Notes under the pieces: generated by a model | The model's database searches: none | What the model was told of the DNA's origin: nothing | The model's input: only the letters and a program-made list of their open reading frames with translations | Part shown: piece by piece, positions 9,391-17,986 of the stretch | Position numbering within the stretch: the first letter of the stretch is position 1 | Layout of the letters: every line of letters begins with the position of its first letter | Origin: Tautonia sp040717455 | GTDB lineage: Bacteria; Planctomycetota; Planctomycetia; Isosphaerales; Isosphaeraceae | Reading direction: 5' to 3' | Length of the DNA stretch: 64,000 bases | NCBI RefSeq assembly: GCF_040717455.1 | Contig: NZ_JBFEFH010000003.1 | Span: 305,452-369,451, forward strand | Made by a program: the position numbers and the translations under genes

Positions 9391-11637
9391 ATGAATCCGA
9401 CCAATCGCATCAGTCGTCGTGCGGCGATCCGGACGCTTTCAACCGCCATGATGGTTGGCAGCGTTGCCGGAACCCGGCCAGTGACGCTTCGGGCTCAGGA
9501 GGCCCCCCAAGGCCCCCCACACGTCCTGCCGCAAGGTGAGCTTCCTCGCGACCCTCGGATCGGGCCGCTGAAGGATTTGAATGGGTACTTTCCCTTTCAC
9601 GTCCCCGGGTCGCTCGAGCAGTGGCAGGCCAGGGCCGAGGAGGTCCGTCGACGAATCCTCGTCTCTGCGGGCCTCTGGCCCATGCCCACGATGCCCGAGT
9701 TGATCCCGATCATCCACGGTGCCGTTGATCGCGAGGAATATACGGTCGAGAAGGTCTATTTCGAGAGCGTGCCGGGCCTTTACGTCACAGGGAGCCTTTA
9801 TCGACCCAGGGGAATCGACGGTCCCAGGCCGGCAGTGCTGAGCCCGCATGGCCACTGGGAGGAGGGTCGATTCCACGACCACGGCGATGAAACTGTCCGC
9901 CGCGAGCTCGATTCGGGAGCCGAACGGTTCGAGGTCGGTGGCCGTCACCCCCTTCAGGCCCGATGCGTCCAGCTCGCCCGAATGGGGTGCGTGGTCTTTC
10001 TCTACGACATGCTGGGTTACGCGGACAGCGTCCCGATCCCGTTCGAAATTGCTCATGGGTTTTCGGAACAGCGTCCTCAACTGAGTCGCACCGACCGCTG
10101 GGGGCTCTTCAGCGCTCAAGCTGAACTCCGGCTCCAGAACGTGCTGGGTCTGCAACTGCTCAACTCGATCCGGGCGCTCGATTTTCTCAGCGAGTTGCCA
10201 GACGTGGACCCTGATCGCATTGCCGTCACCGGTGCCAGTGGCGGCGGCACGCAGACCTTCCTCCTGGCTGCCGTCGATCCCCGTCCCGCCGTGGCGTTCC
10301 CCGCGGTCATGGTCTCGACCGCCATGCAGGGCGGATGCACCTGCGAAAACGCGAGTTACCTTCGGATCGGGACAGGCAATGTCGAGTTTGCCGCCCTCAT
10401 CGCGCCTCGGCCACTCGGGATGACCGGCGCGAACGATTGGACCCGGGAGATCGAGACGAAAGGGCTGCCCGAGCTGCAACGGCTATTCGAGCTGACCGAT
10501 GCCCCGGGGAACGTCGTCGCACAGCATTTCGATTTCGGTCACAACTACAACGCACCAAGCCGAGCAATGATGTATGCCTTCATGGCAGAGCAGCTTGGTC
10601 TTGCCCCGGATGCCTCGGTCGAAGAACGCGACTACCAGCCGTTGACTCGTGAGGAAGCGACCGTCTGGGATCTCGGGCACCCGAAACCACCCACCGACGA
10701 AGACGCGGAGGTTCGGCTTCTCGCCCTGCTCGACGCCGACGCTCGGGCGAAGCTTGAGGACATTCGACCCGTCGATACCAAGACGCTCTCCGAATTCCGG
10801 GAGATCGTCGGCGGGGCGATCAAGACGATGGTCGGGCGATCGTTCCCCGAAGCAGGCGACATCGTCTATGACAAGCATCGGGAGATCGACCGGGGTGATT
10901 GGCTCGAAACACTGGCGCTTCTGCGCTACGAGCCAGAGGCTGAGATCATCCCCACCGTCTTCCTCTATCCCAAATCCTACCGGGGACGGGTCGTCGTCTG
11001 GCTTGACGAACGCGGGAAGTCATCGTTGTATGACCGGGAGGGGCAGCCGATCGGCCCGGTCCGTCGGCTCATGGATCAAGGCATCGCCGTCGTCGGCTGC
11101 GATCTCCTCGATCAGGGGGAGTGGGTCCGGGAAGAGCCTCCGACTCGGACGCGAACCGTCGAGAATCCCAGGGAATTCCTGGGGTATACGCTGGGATACA
11201 ACCATCCCTTGTTCGCTCAACGGGTGCACGACGTGCTCTCTGTCCTGGCCTTCGTTCGGCACCATGACTTCAGCCCCGGGCGTGTCGAGTTGGTCGCCAC
11301 GGGTGGGGCTGGTCGTTGGGCGGCGGCTGCCGCGGCGGTGTCGCCGGGGGCGCTCGATGCCCTTGCACTGGGAACATCAGGCTTCCGATTCGGTCGAATC
11401 ACCGACCACCGCGACCCCGATCTCTGGCCGGGTGCCCTGAAATACGGCGATCTCCCGAGCCTTCTCGCGCTCTGCGCCCCAACCCCACTCTGGATCTCGG
11501 GAGAGGGGCCTCAGCTTCCTGGCATCATTGTCGATGCTTACAACGCCGCATCGGCCTCGCAACCCTCGGCCTTCCACGGGGAAGGCAACCAGCAAGAACC
11601 GGAGGCCGCGGTCTCCTGGCTCCTCGACCGAGAGTGA
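9391..11637 (+). CDS. exported acetyl-xylan-esterase-like protein with two alpha/beta-hydrolase halves
   Basis: A 748-residue protein with a Tat-like leader (SRRAAIRTL, residues 8-16) and a cleavable segment ending near RAQE. The first half is an alpha/beta hydrolase of the planctomycete acetyl xylan esterase/dienelactone type: PAVLSPHGHWEEG, then the nucleophile elbow VTGASGGGTQTFL, then acid and histidine regions ending HFDFGHNY. The second half (from about residue 450) repeats the layout, but the elbow reads VATGGAGRWAAA, with no serine at the nucleophile position. This suggests one active and one degenerate domain. Substrate is unknown; deacetylation of plant or algal polysaccharide is the usual proposal. 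Divergent from the DUF1080 gene, with 282 bp between, and ends at a clear hairpin. Confidence 0.8.
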   Translation: MNPTNRISRRAAIRTLSTAMMVGSVAGTRPVTLRAQEAPQGPPHVLPQGELPRDPRIGPLKDLNGYFPFHVPGSLEQWQARAEEVRRRILVSAGLWPMPTMPELIPIIHGAVDREEYTVEKVYFESVPGLYVTGSLYRPRGIDGPRPAVLSPHGHWEEGRFHDHGDETVRRELDSGAERFEVGGRHPLQARCVQLARMGCVVFLYDMLGYADSVPIPFEIAHGFSEQRPQLSRTDRWGLFSAQAELRLQNVLGLQLLNSIRALDFLSELPDVDPDRIAVTGASGGGTQTFLLAAVDPRPAVAFPAVMVSTAMQGGCTCENASYLRIGTGNVEFAALIAPRPLGMTGANDWTREIETKGLPELQRLFELTDAPGNVVAQHFDFGHNYNAPSRAMMYAFMAEQLGLAPDASVEERDYQPLTREEATVWDLGHPKPPTDEDAEVRLLALLDADARAKLEDIRPVDTKTLSEFREIVGGAIKTMVGRSFPEAGDIVYDKHREIDRGDWLETLALLRYEPEAEIIPTVFLYPKSYRGRVVVWLDERGKSSLYDREGQPIGPVRRLMDQGIAVVGCDLLDQGEWVREEPPTRTRTVENPREFLGYTLGYNHPLFAQRVHDVLSVLAFVRHHDFSPGRVELVATGGAGRWAAAAAAVSPGALDALALGTSGFRFGRITDHRDPDLWPGALKYGDLPSLLALCAPTPLWISGEGPQLPGIIVDAYNAASASQPSAFHGEGNQQEPEAAVSWLLDRE

Positions 11638-11652
11638 GATGGTACTTCTCCA

Positions 11653-11690
11653 TCTCCAGCACCGACACCGGCGGGTCACGGTGCTGGAGA
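11653..11690. terminator. intrinsic terminator-like hairpin
   Basis: A perfect 12-bp stem, TCTCCAGCACCG (11653-11664) with CGGTGCTGGAGA (11679-11690), sits between the convergent gene ends at 11637 and 11699. It has no strong T run on either side. Confidence 0.7.
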
Positions 11691-11698
11691 GCAGTCGC

Positions 11699-12508
11699 TC
11701 AGGGACGGGGCACGATCCGAATTTCGAACAAATCCGACCAGTTCTTTCCCGTCACAAAAAGGCGCTGACTCTTCGGCTCGTAAGCGATGCCGTTGAGCAC
11801 GGCGTTGCTTCCAATCGCCTGTCGAGGGCGGACGTTGCTCGCGTCGATCCACCCGACGATGCGCCCCGACCGCGCAGAGATGCGGGCGATGGTCGTCGTG
11901 TTCCAGATATTCGCGAGAATTTCCCCGTTGATATACTCCAGCTCGTTGAGCTGATCGACGGGCCGACCCTCCGGGGTCGCGACCCTGAGCGATCGGACAG
12001 GCTTGTACGACTCGGGATCGAGGAATCGCAAGGTCGCCGTCCCGTCGCTCATGATCAAATGCTGATTGTCATGAGTCAGCCCCCAACCCTCGCCCGCGTA
12101 GCGAAATCGCCCCCGGAGTTCGAAGGTTTCCTTATCGAAGATCAGTCCTGTACGCTCTTGCCAGCTCAACTGAAGGATCCTGTCCTTCCAGATCGTAATC
12201 CCCTCTCCGAAAATCTCGTCGGGCAACGCAGCCTCCTTCAAGACCGTCCCCGTCTCCAGTTGCACTTTCCGGAGGCGAGACCTGCCATACTGACCGGTGC
12301 CCTCGTACAGTTGCCCGCCCGAAAATTCGAGCCCCTGGGTGAAGGCGTTGAGATCGTGTGGGTACACCTTCACGATCTCAACGCCGTAAATCGGCACCCG
12401 ACTCGTCTGAGTCGCAAGCCAGGTTGCCCATGCCCCTGCGCCGCCCACCGCCAACGTCACTAACACCCCAAGCCACAGGCCGATACGATTCCGACGCGAC
12501 CAGCCCAT
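11699..12508 (-). CDS. glutaminyl-peptide cyclotransferase (plant-type QC)
   Basis: A 269-residue protein of the plant-type glutamine cyclotransferase family (PF05096), which forms N-terminal pyroglutamate on peptides. One N-terminal hydrophobic helix (about residues 10-32) anchors it in, or exports it across, the membrane. Family-typical stretches are YPHDLNAFTQGLEF, LYEGTGQYGRSRLRKV, LNELEYINGEILANIW and VLNGIAYEP near the C-terminus, consistent with a five-bladed propeller. The ATG at 12508 is preceded by a GGCGGA site; an upstream frame extension to 12592 lacks family character. It follows the HbpS-like gene on the same strand with 93 bp between, so the two may share a transcript. Confidence 0.88.
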   Translation of the reverse strand: MGWSRRNRIGLWLGVLVTLAVGGAGAWATWLATQTSRVPIYGVEIVKVYPHDLNAFTQGLEFSGGQLYEGTGQYGRSRLRKVQLETGTVLKEAALPDEIFGEGITIWKDRILQLSWQERTGLIFDKETFELRGRFRYAGEGWGLTHDNQHLIMSDGTATLRFLDPESYKPVRSLRVATPEGRPVDQLNELEYINGEILANIWNTTTIARISARSGRIVGWIDASNVRPRQAIGSNAVLNGIAYEPKSQRLFVTGKNWSDLFEIRIVPRP

Positions 12509-12601
12509 TGCTGTTTCCGCCGATGAGGGTGTTGGGACTTCGTACCGATTCCTGTGATTCGTCGCGTGCCGTGGGGGGTTCACGAGGAGCATATCAGAGC
12601 C

Positions 12602-13168
12602 TCAGTTCTCATCGTCGGCGGATCGGGGAGTGATCGTTTCCAGCAGGCGAGCGATCCCGGCTCGGGCGATCTCTGCGTCCTGTTCTCCTGTCGCACCACC
12701 GACCCCAACCCCGCCGATGATCTGCCCTTCGACGACGATCGGGACACCACCATAGAGTGTCGTCACGGTGCCACCCGATGCCGACGCCGTGAGTTGGAGA
12801 CTGACATTCAGCAAGACATCGGGAATCTCGGCCCCGGGTGGCACCGGGCCCGTCGGCTGCCGAAGCGTGGCGGCGGCGATGGCCTTGGTCATCGAGGTAT
12901 ACGAACTGGCAGACCGGGCGCCATCCATCCGGGCGAAGGCGATCGGGTGTCCGCCATCATCCACCACCGTGACATTCACCTTCAAGCCCATCGCCTCGGC
13001 CTTGGCCTTGGCCCCTTCGAGGATCGTCTGGGCACCTCCGAGCTTCAGACGAATGCCTCCCCGTTCAATCATCGAGTCCGATTCGACCGCCTCCTGAGCA
13101 CTACTCCTCTGCACCCCCTGGAACACCAAGGACGCAATGACAACCCCCTTTACGACCGAACGGAACAT
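12602..13168 (-). CDS. exported HbpS/GlcG-like protein
   Basis: A 188-residue protein with a signal peptide ending around SSAQE, followed by a complete GlcG/HbpS domain (DUF336). Characteristic stretches are VTVVDDGGHPIAFARMDGA, SYTSMTKAIAAA and, near the C-terminus, GGVPIVVEGQIIGGVGVGGATGEQD. HbpS in Streptomyces binds heme and works with a sensor kinase; here no kinase is adjacent, so the role is open. The ATG at 13168 has a GGGGA Shine-Dalgarno about seven bases upstream; ATGs at 13195 and 13246 would add implausible leader residues. It lies 44 bp downstream of the three-domain fusion gene and probably forms an operon with it and with the glutaminyl cyclase. Confidence 0.85.
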   Translation of the reverse strand: MFRSVVKGVVIASLVFQGVQRSSAQEAVESDSMIERGGIRLKLGGAQTILEGAKAKAEAMGLKVNVTVVDDGGHPIAFARMDGARSASSYTSMTKAIAAATLRQPTGPVPPGAEIPDVLLNVSLQLTASASGGTVTTLYGGVPIVVEGQIIGGVGVGGATGEQDAEIARAGIARLLETITPRSADDEN

Positions 13169-13212
13169 TGAGCAATCCCCGATTGAGCACTTCATGGTGT
13201 TGAAACTCCGAC

Positions 13213-15339
13213 TCATGGCGTGATGCGGCGCGAACCGAGCATCCACTCAACCAGCTCCGGTTCCGAATAGGCACGGTCCCAACTATTGTGGCCGACGCCG
13301 CGATACTCGGTATACCTGACCGGTGCGCCGATCTCCTTCAACGTTCGGGCCATCGTTCGCATCCCCCGGACAAAGGGGGCGCGATCGTCGTCGCCTACAA
13401 ACCCCCAGGTCGGGATGGCTCGAATCGACTCGGCCTGCTCGGGATCGCCGGGCCCGCAGACGGGCACGAGAGCCGAGAACCGGTCCGGGTAGGTCGTTGC
13501 GAGCGACCAGGTTCCCATCCCCCCCATCGAGAGCCCTGTCAGGACGATTCGACTGCGATCGACCGCGAAATCGGCCAGGACCTCATCGAGGATCGCCATT
13601 GCTCGCTGCCCATCGGGCGAACTGGCCGCCCAGGTTTCCCGGGCCTGGGGGAACACGGCGATGTAAGGGTGACCGGCCGGATTCTTCGCGATACTCGGCC
13701 CGAGTCCTACCTGGCTCGGAATCACCCCATCGTCACCCCGCTCCCCGGCTCCATGCAGGAAAAGGACGATCGGAAACGCCCGATCGCCGTCGTATCCTTC
13801 GGGCACGAAGACCGTATAGCGTGCCTTCGATTCGGTCCGCAGCGTCCGGAGGTGAAAGCCCGGTGCTGCAGGATCCCCACCATCCACCGGGCGAGGCAGG
13901 GGCTGCACGAGGAGATCCCTGAACTGGATCTCCATCGGCCCTCCCGAGTGGAGCTGGACCGCAAAATGGCCGGTCGAAGCGATCTCCCGGTCCGCCTCGG
14001 CATAATCGACGGACGAGTGCCCGTTGAGGCTGAGCCTGATCTGATCTCCCATCGCCCGGATGATGTACTGGTTCCACCCGTCGACCCGGACAGACGATCG
14101 AGCCTGGTCCGTTGCGGATTCAAGCACTCGATTACGCCTCGATTCGTCGTAAAGACTCCCCCAGTAGTCTTCCCCGATGTCCGCCTGATAGCCGATCATC
14201 TCGTGACCGGGCAGCCGATCGCTCCGAAACTGGATCCCGCTATTGCCCGCCCCATCGACCAGTCGGAATGAACAGCGGAAATTGAAGTCGCTGAACTGTT
14301 CCTCTGTTGCGAGAAATTCGTTCCGGTCGAGTCCCGGAGATGAACCCACGAGCATCCCGTCACGGACGGACCAGAGCGAATCGTCCCCTTCCCAACCCGT
14401 CAGATCCTGGCCGTTGAAGAGCGGGAGAAATCCGGCCGTCTCGACCACCGGAGGCAATCCTTCGAGGAGGTCCGACCATCGCAGCAAGATGGTGGCCATG
14501 TAGGTTCCCCCGAGGGTCGCCGCCTCCTGTTCAGGACCGGGTGCATAGCCGCCGTCGTCTCGCCGACACGATTCGACGAACCGACGCAAGGCGGCGAGGT
14601 CAGGGGCCGCTCCCATCATGTATGCCGCCCGCATCACCCGATACGAGGCCGAGAGATCGGTCCCGCCTTCTCCCGAGGTCCAGCCCCCGTCCTCCTGCTG
14701 ACCGGCCCGGAGCGATTCGACGACGGCCTCTCGTCGGTCGAGATCGTGGCCCATTCGCAGCAACGCGGCCGCAGTGCCCCCCGTATCGAATGCGAGACTC
14801 GGGCCTTCACCCCAGGTCCCGTCGTCGTTCCGTGACTCCAGAAGCTCAGCGGTCCATTCCTCACGCCTGGGCGACGGCCGGCCCACCGCCTCGAATCCGG
14901 CGATCGCGATGCGCACCTCGGGGAAGGTCTTCGCGTGCGTCGCGAGGAATTCGGAAGCCCGACTCAGCAGCTCTTCATCGTCGATCCGAAGCTCTCCCAG
15001 CGCCATCAATCCGGAAGCCGTGGACCCAACGTCGGCGGTCCCATCAGGCGTTTGCGCGAATCCTCCGGACGCCGGATCGAAGCACGACCGCACGAAGTCG
15101 AGACAGCCCAGAACGTCCGGGATCGATCCGGCCGTGTACCGGAGCACTCGGACCGCGGCGGTTGTCGCCCCGAGCGAGGATTCCCCCCCCGGCTCCGCGG
15201 CAAACCCGCCATCGGGGTTCTGCCTCATTGCGGCGAATTGGGCCGTCGCGTCACGCTCGACGACGCTGAGTGACTGGGCCACGGCAGGCGAAGTGAGGAT
15301 CGCCAACCCAGCGAAGACCCCGAGCAGGTTTGTCTTCAT
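13213..15339 (-). CDS. secreted three-domain fusion: prenyltransferase-type toroid, DUF1080, esterase
   Basis: A 708-residue exported protein (signal peptide cut near VAQS, residue 22). Residues about 30-305 form repeated alpha-hairpins of the prenyltransferase/squalene-oxidase toroid type, with recurring DGGFA, SGGFAQTPDG, NDDGTWGEG, DGGWTSGEGG and DDGGYAPGPE motifs. Residues about 310-478 are a DUF1080 jellyroll (FLPLFNGQDLTGWEG, NSGIQFRSD). Residues about 490-708 are an alpha/beta hydrolase of the feruloyl-esterase/LpqC kind: IVLFLHGAGERGDDG oxyanion region, GLSMGG nucleophile elbow, FVGDDD acid and GVGHNSW histidine. All catalytic triad positions of the esterase appear present. The gene starts 260 bp from the rimI terminator. 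Binding of a polysaccharide by one module and ester removal by another is an inference from architecture. Confidence 0.85.
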   Translation of the reverse strand: MKTNLLGVFAGLAILTSPAVAQSLSVVERDATAQFAAMRQNPDGGFAAEPGGESSLGATTAAVRVLRYTAGSIPDVLGCLDFVRSCFDPASGGFAQTPDGTADVGSTASGLMALGELRIDDEELLSRASEFLATHAKTFPEVRIAIAGFEAVGRPSPRREEWTAELLESRNDDGTWGEGPSLAFDTGGTAAALLRMGHDLDRREAVVESLRAGQQEDGGWTSGEGGTDLSASYRVMRAAYMMGAAPDLAALRRFVESCRRDDGGYAPGPEQEAATLGGTYMATILLRWSDLLEGLPPVVETAGFLPLFNGQDLTGWEGDDSLWSVRDGMLVGSSPGLDRNEFLATEEQFSDFNFRCSFRLVDGAGNSGIQFRSDRLPGHEMIGYQADIGEDYWGSLYDESRRNRVLESATDQARSSVRVDGWNQYIIRAMGDQIRLSLNGHSSVDYAEADREIASTGHFAVQLHSGGPMEIQFRDLLVQPLPRPVDGGDPAAPGFHLRTLRTESKARYTVFVPEGYDGDRAFPIVLFLHGAGERGDDGVIPSQVGLGPSIAKNPAGHPYIAVFPQARETWAASSPDGQRAMAILDEVLADFAVDRSRIVLTGLSMGGMGTWSLATTYPDRFSALVPVCGPGDPEQAESIRAIPTWGFVGDDDRAPFVRGMRTMARTLKEIGAPVRYTEYRGVGHNSWDRAYSEPELVEWMLGSRRITP

Positions 15340-15684
15340 GGCGAGTCGATGGGCTCAAGGGAAGGAGGTCAATGGTGATGAGAAGCCGACGCTTCCGATG
15401 GATTCGACGGGCCTGGACCGAAGTGAATGGCTTCCCCCGTCTCGCATCGCATCGCATCGCACTTCCGGAGATTCCTCAGCTCAGTGTAGCAAGAGTTCCC
15501 GGAGGGGATAAGTGACGCTCCCCGGCCGCTGTAATCACCCTGTTCGACCACCGAAGCGATATGACCATCCCCCGGAGTCGGGCGGCCCAAACGCAAAACG
15601 CCGCGCAGAGGAACCCTCGAGGGGTTCCGGCGCGGCGATTGGGCCATCTCGGCGACATCCCGAACCGATCGGGGACAACCCGCG
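15340..15684. other. intergenic region with rimI terminator
   Basis: 345 bp between the start of the three-domain fusion and the end of rimI, both on the minus strand. It holds the rimI terminator (15599-15637) and presumably the promoter of the downstream gene. Four near-perfect CATCG units stand in tandem around 15442-15463. No gene is seen. Confidence 0.6.
15599..15637 (-). terminator. rho-independent terminator of rimI
   Basis: An 8-bp GC stem (CGCCGCGC with GCGCGGCG) encloses a small internal loop and a 7-bp stem (GGAACCC with GGGTTCC). On the minus strand it is followed by TTTTGCGTTT. It lies 48 bp past the rimI stop. Confidence 0.85.
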
Positions 15685-16224
15685 TCAGCCTTCGAGCTGT
15701 CGAGCGATCCGGTTCACGGGGACCCCCTCGACCAGTTCGGTCGGGAGCAAATCGGGCAGGACGTACTGGAGCACGTAGGCGTCTTCGCCCGTGTCCTCGA
15801 AGGCTTCTCGAACGACTTCGACGGCCCTGAAGTCGAGTGCCCGGAAATAGAGCTGGGCCGGGAGGTTCGATTCCCGAGTCTGAAGCAGGATCTTCGTCCG
15901 GCGATGGCTCGACAGCTTGCCGACGAGCTTGGCCACCATCTGCCGGCCGACCCCCATCCGTCGGTACTCGGGAGCGACCGCCAGATTCAACACCTGGAGC
16001 CGCGACTTGTGCAGCTCGTAGATCATGAATCCGACGACCCGTTCCCCGCACTCGGCGACCATGCCAATGCAGTTGCGCTGGCGGAGCACGCGGAGGAACT
16101 CCTCCTCGCACCAGGGGAATTCGTAACTCGCATGCTCGATGGCCAGGACCTCGGGCATATCGCGTCGGATCATCCAGCGAATGTGCACGCGGACCTGGGC
16201 CTTGGCGGTGGGCACCGTGCTCAT
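15685..16224 (-). CDS. rimI: GNAT acetyltransferase, ribosomal protein S18 N-acetyltransferase type
   Basis: A 179-residue GNAT-fold enzyme. The RimI-like order is clear: RWMIRRDMPEVLAIEHASYEFPW, GFMIYELH, then LNLAVAPEYRRMGVGRQMV, which carries the acetyl-CoA pyrophosphate loop (RRMGVG), and LQTRESNLPAQLYFRALDF. RimI acetylates the N-terminal alanine of ribosomal protein S18, though RimI-like GNATs can have other targets. The ATG at 16224 has a GGAGGGAGG ribosome site five bases upstream; a TTG seven codons earlier is unlikely. The C-terminal 20 residues extend slightly beyond the usual 150-160-residue family length. A strong terminator follows. Confidence 0.82.
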   Translation of the reverse strand: MSTVPTAKAQVRVHIRWMIRRDMPEVLAIEHASYEFPWCEEEFLRVLRQRNCIGMVAECGERVVGFMIYELHKSRLQVLNLAVAPEYRRMGVGRQMVAKLVGKLSSHRRTKILLQTRESNLPAQLYFRALDFRAVEVVREAFEDTGEDAYVLQYVLPDLLPTELVEGVPVNRIARQLEG

Positions 16225-16543
16225 CGAGCCTCCCTCCGTGGACAAATTAAAGACGGCGAGCCCTCAGCATCCTGCCGAGGACCGACGTGGAGACAGTGGG
16301 ATCCGATCCGCGGAACGGTCCGCGGAGGATGGGTTGGAGGTGATCCCTGGCCGGGCCCGAAGGCCCCGCGAAATCGCGATGGGCCGGAATCCTCCGCCAA
16401 GGCGGGGCGGATTCTATCGGAGCCTTCCGGGGCTGCCAACCCCGCTTCCTCCGCTCCCTCCCAATCGATGGCCCGGATGATTCCGGGCCATTTCTCACAC
16501 CCTCTTATCGGCCGGATCGGAGCCGATCCTGAGGGGCTCACGC
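16225..16543. other. intergenic region rich in stem-loops
   Basis: 319 bp between the DUF1571 gene end and the rimI start, both minus strand. Three hairpins are visible: TCCGCGGA twice around ACGG (16307-16326), GAATCC with GGATTC enclosing a smaller stem (16387-16414), and a 10-bp stem at 16468-16491. The last probably ends the DUF1571 transcript. No gene is seen. Confidence 0.6.
16468..16491 (-). terminator. terminator-like hairpin after DUF1571 gene
   Basis: Perfect 10-bp stem ATGGCCCGGA (16468-16477) with TCCGGGCCAT (16482-16491) around a 4-base loop, about 50 bp past the gene end. There is no clear T run on the minus side. Confidence 0.55.
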
Positions 16544-17599
16544 TCAGAATCGCCCGAAGGAATATGCCTTATTAGAAGGATCAAAATCCGCATCGGAGAG
16601 TCCGACATTGATCTTCAGGTCGGAGTAGATGTACTCCTCCAGCAACGGTGCCGGTTGCCCCTCGCGGGCGGGCCAGTCGTAGGCCTCGAACCGCGTCGGC
16701 AGTCCGAGCTCGTGATCGATGTAGAGCCGGACTTCGTGGAAGACGAAGTCGGGGCGGCGATTCCGGTGCCTGCAGACGATCATGGTCGAGGGCCGCTTGT
16801 TCACCAGGACCGTTTCCCGGATCGTCACGTCGCTGTCCCTCGCGCTCATCTCTCGATTCCAACCCTCGGTCAGGGTCTCGATCATGAAGCCGATCCCGGC
16901 GTCCGTGATCGGATGTCGGTTGCCGCTCATCGCTCGTCGGCTCATCGGATCGAGATGCACCGTCCCCGCCAGGAACTTGTTGAACCCGACATCGTGGACG
17001 ATCGCCTTGCCGCCATTGCGGCCGTGCACATAGATCGCCTCGCGTCCGGCTGTCGGCTGCTTGAATTTGAAATAGACGCTCTGCGGGCTGGTCCGAGCCT
17101 TCATGCTCATCACCTCATAGCCGGAGAGCCGGCCTCGAATCCGCTCCCGCTTGATGAAGGTGCAGGTGTAGTCTCGGACGGTTGCGAAGCGGTGTTTGCT
17201 CTCGGCGAGCGCCGCCTTGGCATAGCCGATGGGGTCCTCGGAAGGGTCGAAGTCGGATCGCCGGGTGTTCAACCCGAGCGGCATCCGGTCGACCGCATTT
17301 GCATTGGCGATTCTCAAGGGAACCGGCTCCGGTGTCACGTCCGAGCCGTCATCCTCCGTCCCCGAGCCTGATTCGGACTCCGTGCCCGCGGGATCGACGG
17401 GAGAAGCTGGCGCGCCGCCAACCTGGGAACCCGGGCCCGAAACGACTGGAGGCGGATCGGCCAGAGTCGCCCCCACCCCTTCCCCGACGATTGCGTTGGC
17501 AACACTCGCATCGGTCACCAGCGAGCTACTGCCCAGCACGACGACCCAAGCGATCAGTTTTCGGGTCCGTCCGGTTCGGGTTGTTCCCTCTGCTCGCAT
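16544..17599 (-). CDS. exported DUF1571-domain protein
   Basis: A 351-residue protein with an N-terminal signal/anchor (positively charged RTGRTRK then a hydrophobic run ending near NAIVGEG). A low-complexity linker rich in Pro, Ser, Gly, Glu and Asp (about residues 45-90) is followed by the DUF1571 domain from about residue 120. Domain landmarks are VRDYTCTFIKRERI, GYEVMSMKARTSPQSVYFKF, GREAIYVHGRNGGKAIVHD and TEGWNRE. DUF1571 is a planctomycete-enriched family related in fold to outer-membrane lipoprotein carriers such as LolA; the role is unproven. The ATG at 17599 has a GGGAGGG ribosome site, unlike the upstream alternative at 17665. Divergent from the MBL-fold gene. Confidence 0.82.
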   Translation of the reverse strand: MRAEGTTRTGRTRKLIAWVVVLGSSSLVTDASVANAIVGEGVGATLADPPPVVSGPGSQVGGAPASPVDPAGTESESGSGTEDDGSDVTPEPVPLRIANANAVDRMPLGLNTRRSDFDPSEDPIGYAKAALAESKHRFATVRDYTCTFIKRERIRGRLSGYEVMSMKARTSPQSVYFKFKQPTAGREAIYVHGRNGGKAIVHDVGFNKFLAGTVHLDPMSRRAMSGNRHPITDAGIGFMIETLTEGWNREMSARDSDVTIRETVLVNKRPSTMIVCRHRNRRPDFVFHEVRLYIDHELGLPTRFEAYDWPAREGQPAPLLEEYIYSDLKINVGLSDADFDPSNKAYSFGRF

Positions 17600-17986
17600 C
17601 GCGCAGCCCTCCCAGCCTGTCTCGAATCGGGTGCATCCCACACGGTTTCGGTCTGGGGCGACCACGGGAGTTCATCGAGACGCGCGTTCTGGCAGACCAG
17701 GTCAGACCTGAACGTCGCGCGGGAGGTTCATCAGCAGGAGGTCGCAGTCAACACGGGAATCTAACACGCAAACCTCGGACCGAGAAAGCCCAAAGTCTTT
17801 CTCCTCATGAATTTCGATCTCCACCTGGTGATGTCGGACCGGTTCTTCCGGATCTGCCGAGGGCCTGCCGCCGCGTCGCTGGCCCTCTTTTTTCAAACGC
17901 GCCTGCCCTCGTTACAATCTGAGGATCATCGCGTCGCCCGGGCACCGACCGGATTCGGCAGTTCTCATTTCAAGGATCTCACCCAC
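17600..17986. other. divergent intergenic region
   Basis: 387 bp between the DUF1571 gene and the MBL-fold gene, which point away from each other. It carries a sigma70-like promoter for the latter (17891-17918). A 64-codon minus frame inside it lacks any gene character. Confidence 0.55.
17891..17918 (+). promoter_or_regulatory. sigma70-like promoter of MBL-fold gene
   Basis: TTTCAA (17891-17896) and TACAAT (17913-17918) are separated by 16 bases. The predicted start lies about 60 bases before the ATG at 17987. Confidence 0.5.

Noticed and set aside
15442..15463. Tandem CATCG units as a possible repeat element
   Set aside because: Only about four five-base units; likely chance or slippage, with no sign of function.
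17702..17896. 64-codon minus-strand frame between DUF1571 and MBL-fold genes
   Set aside because: No ribosome site, no family features, and it covers the likely promoter of the MBL-fold gene.
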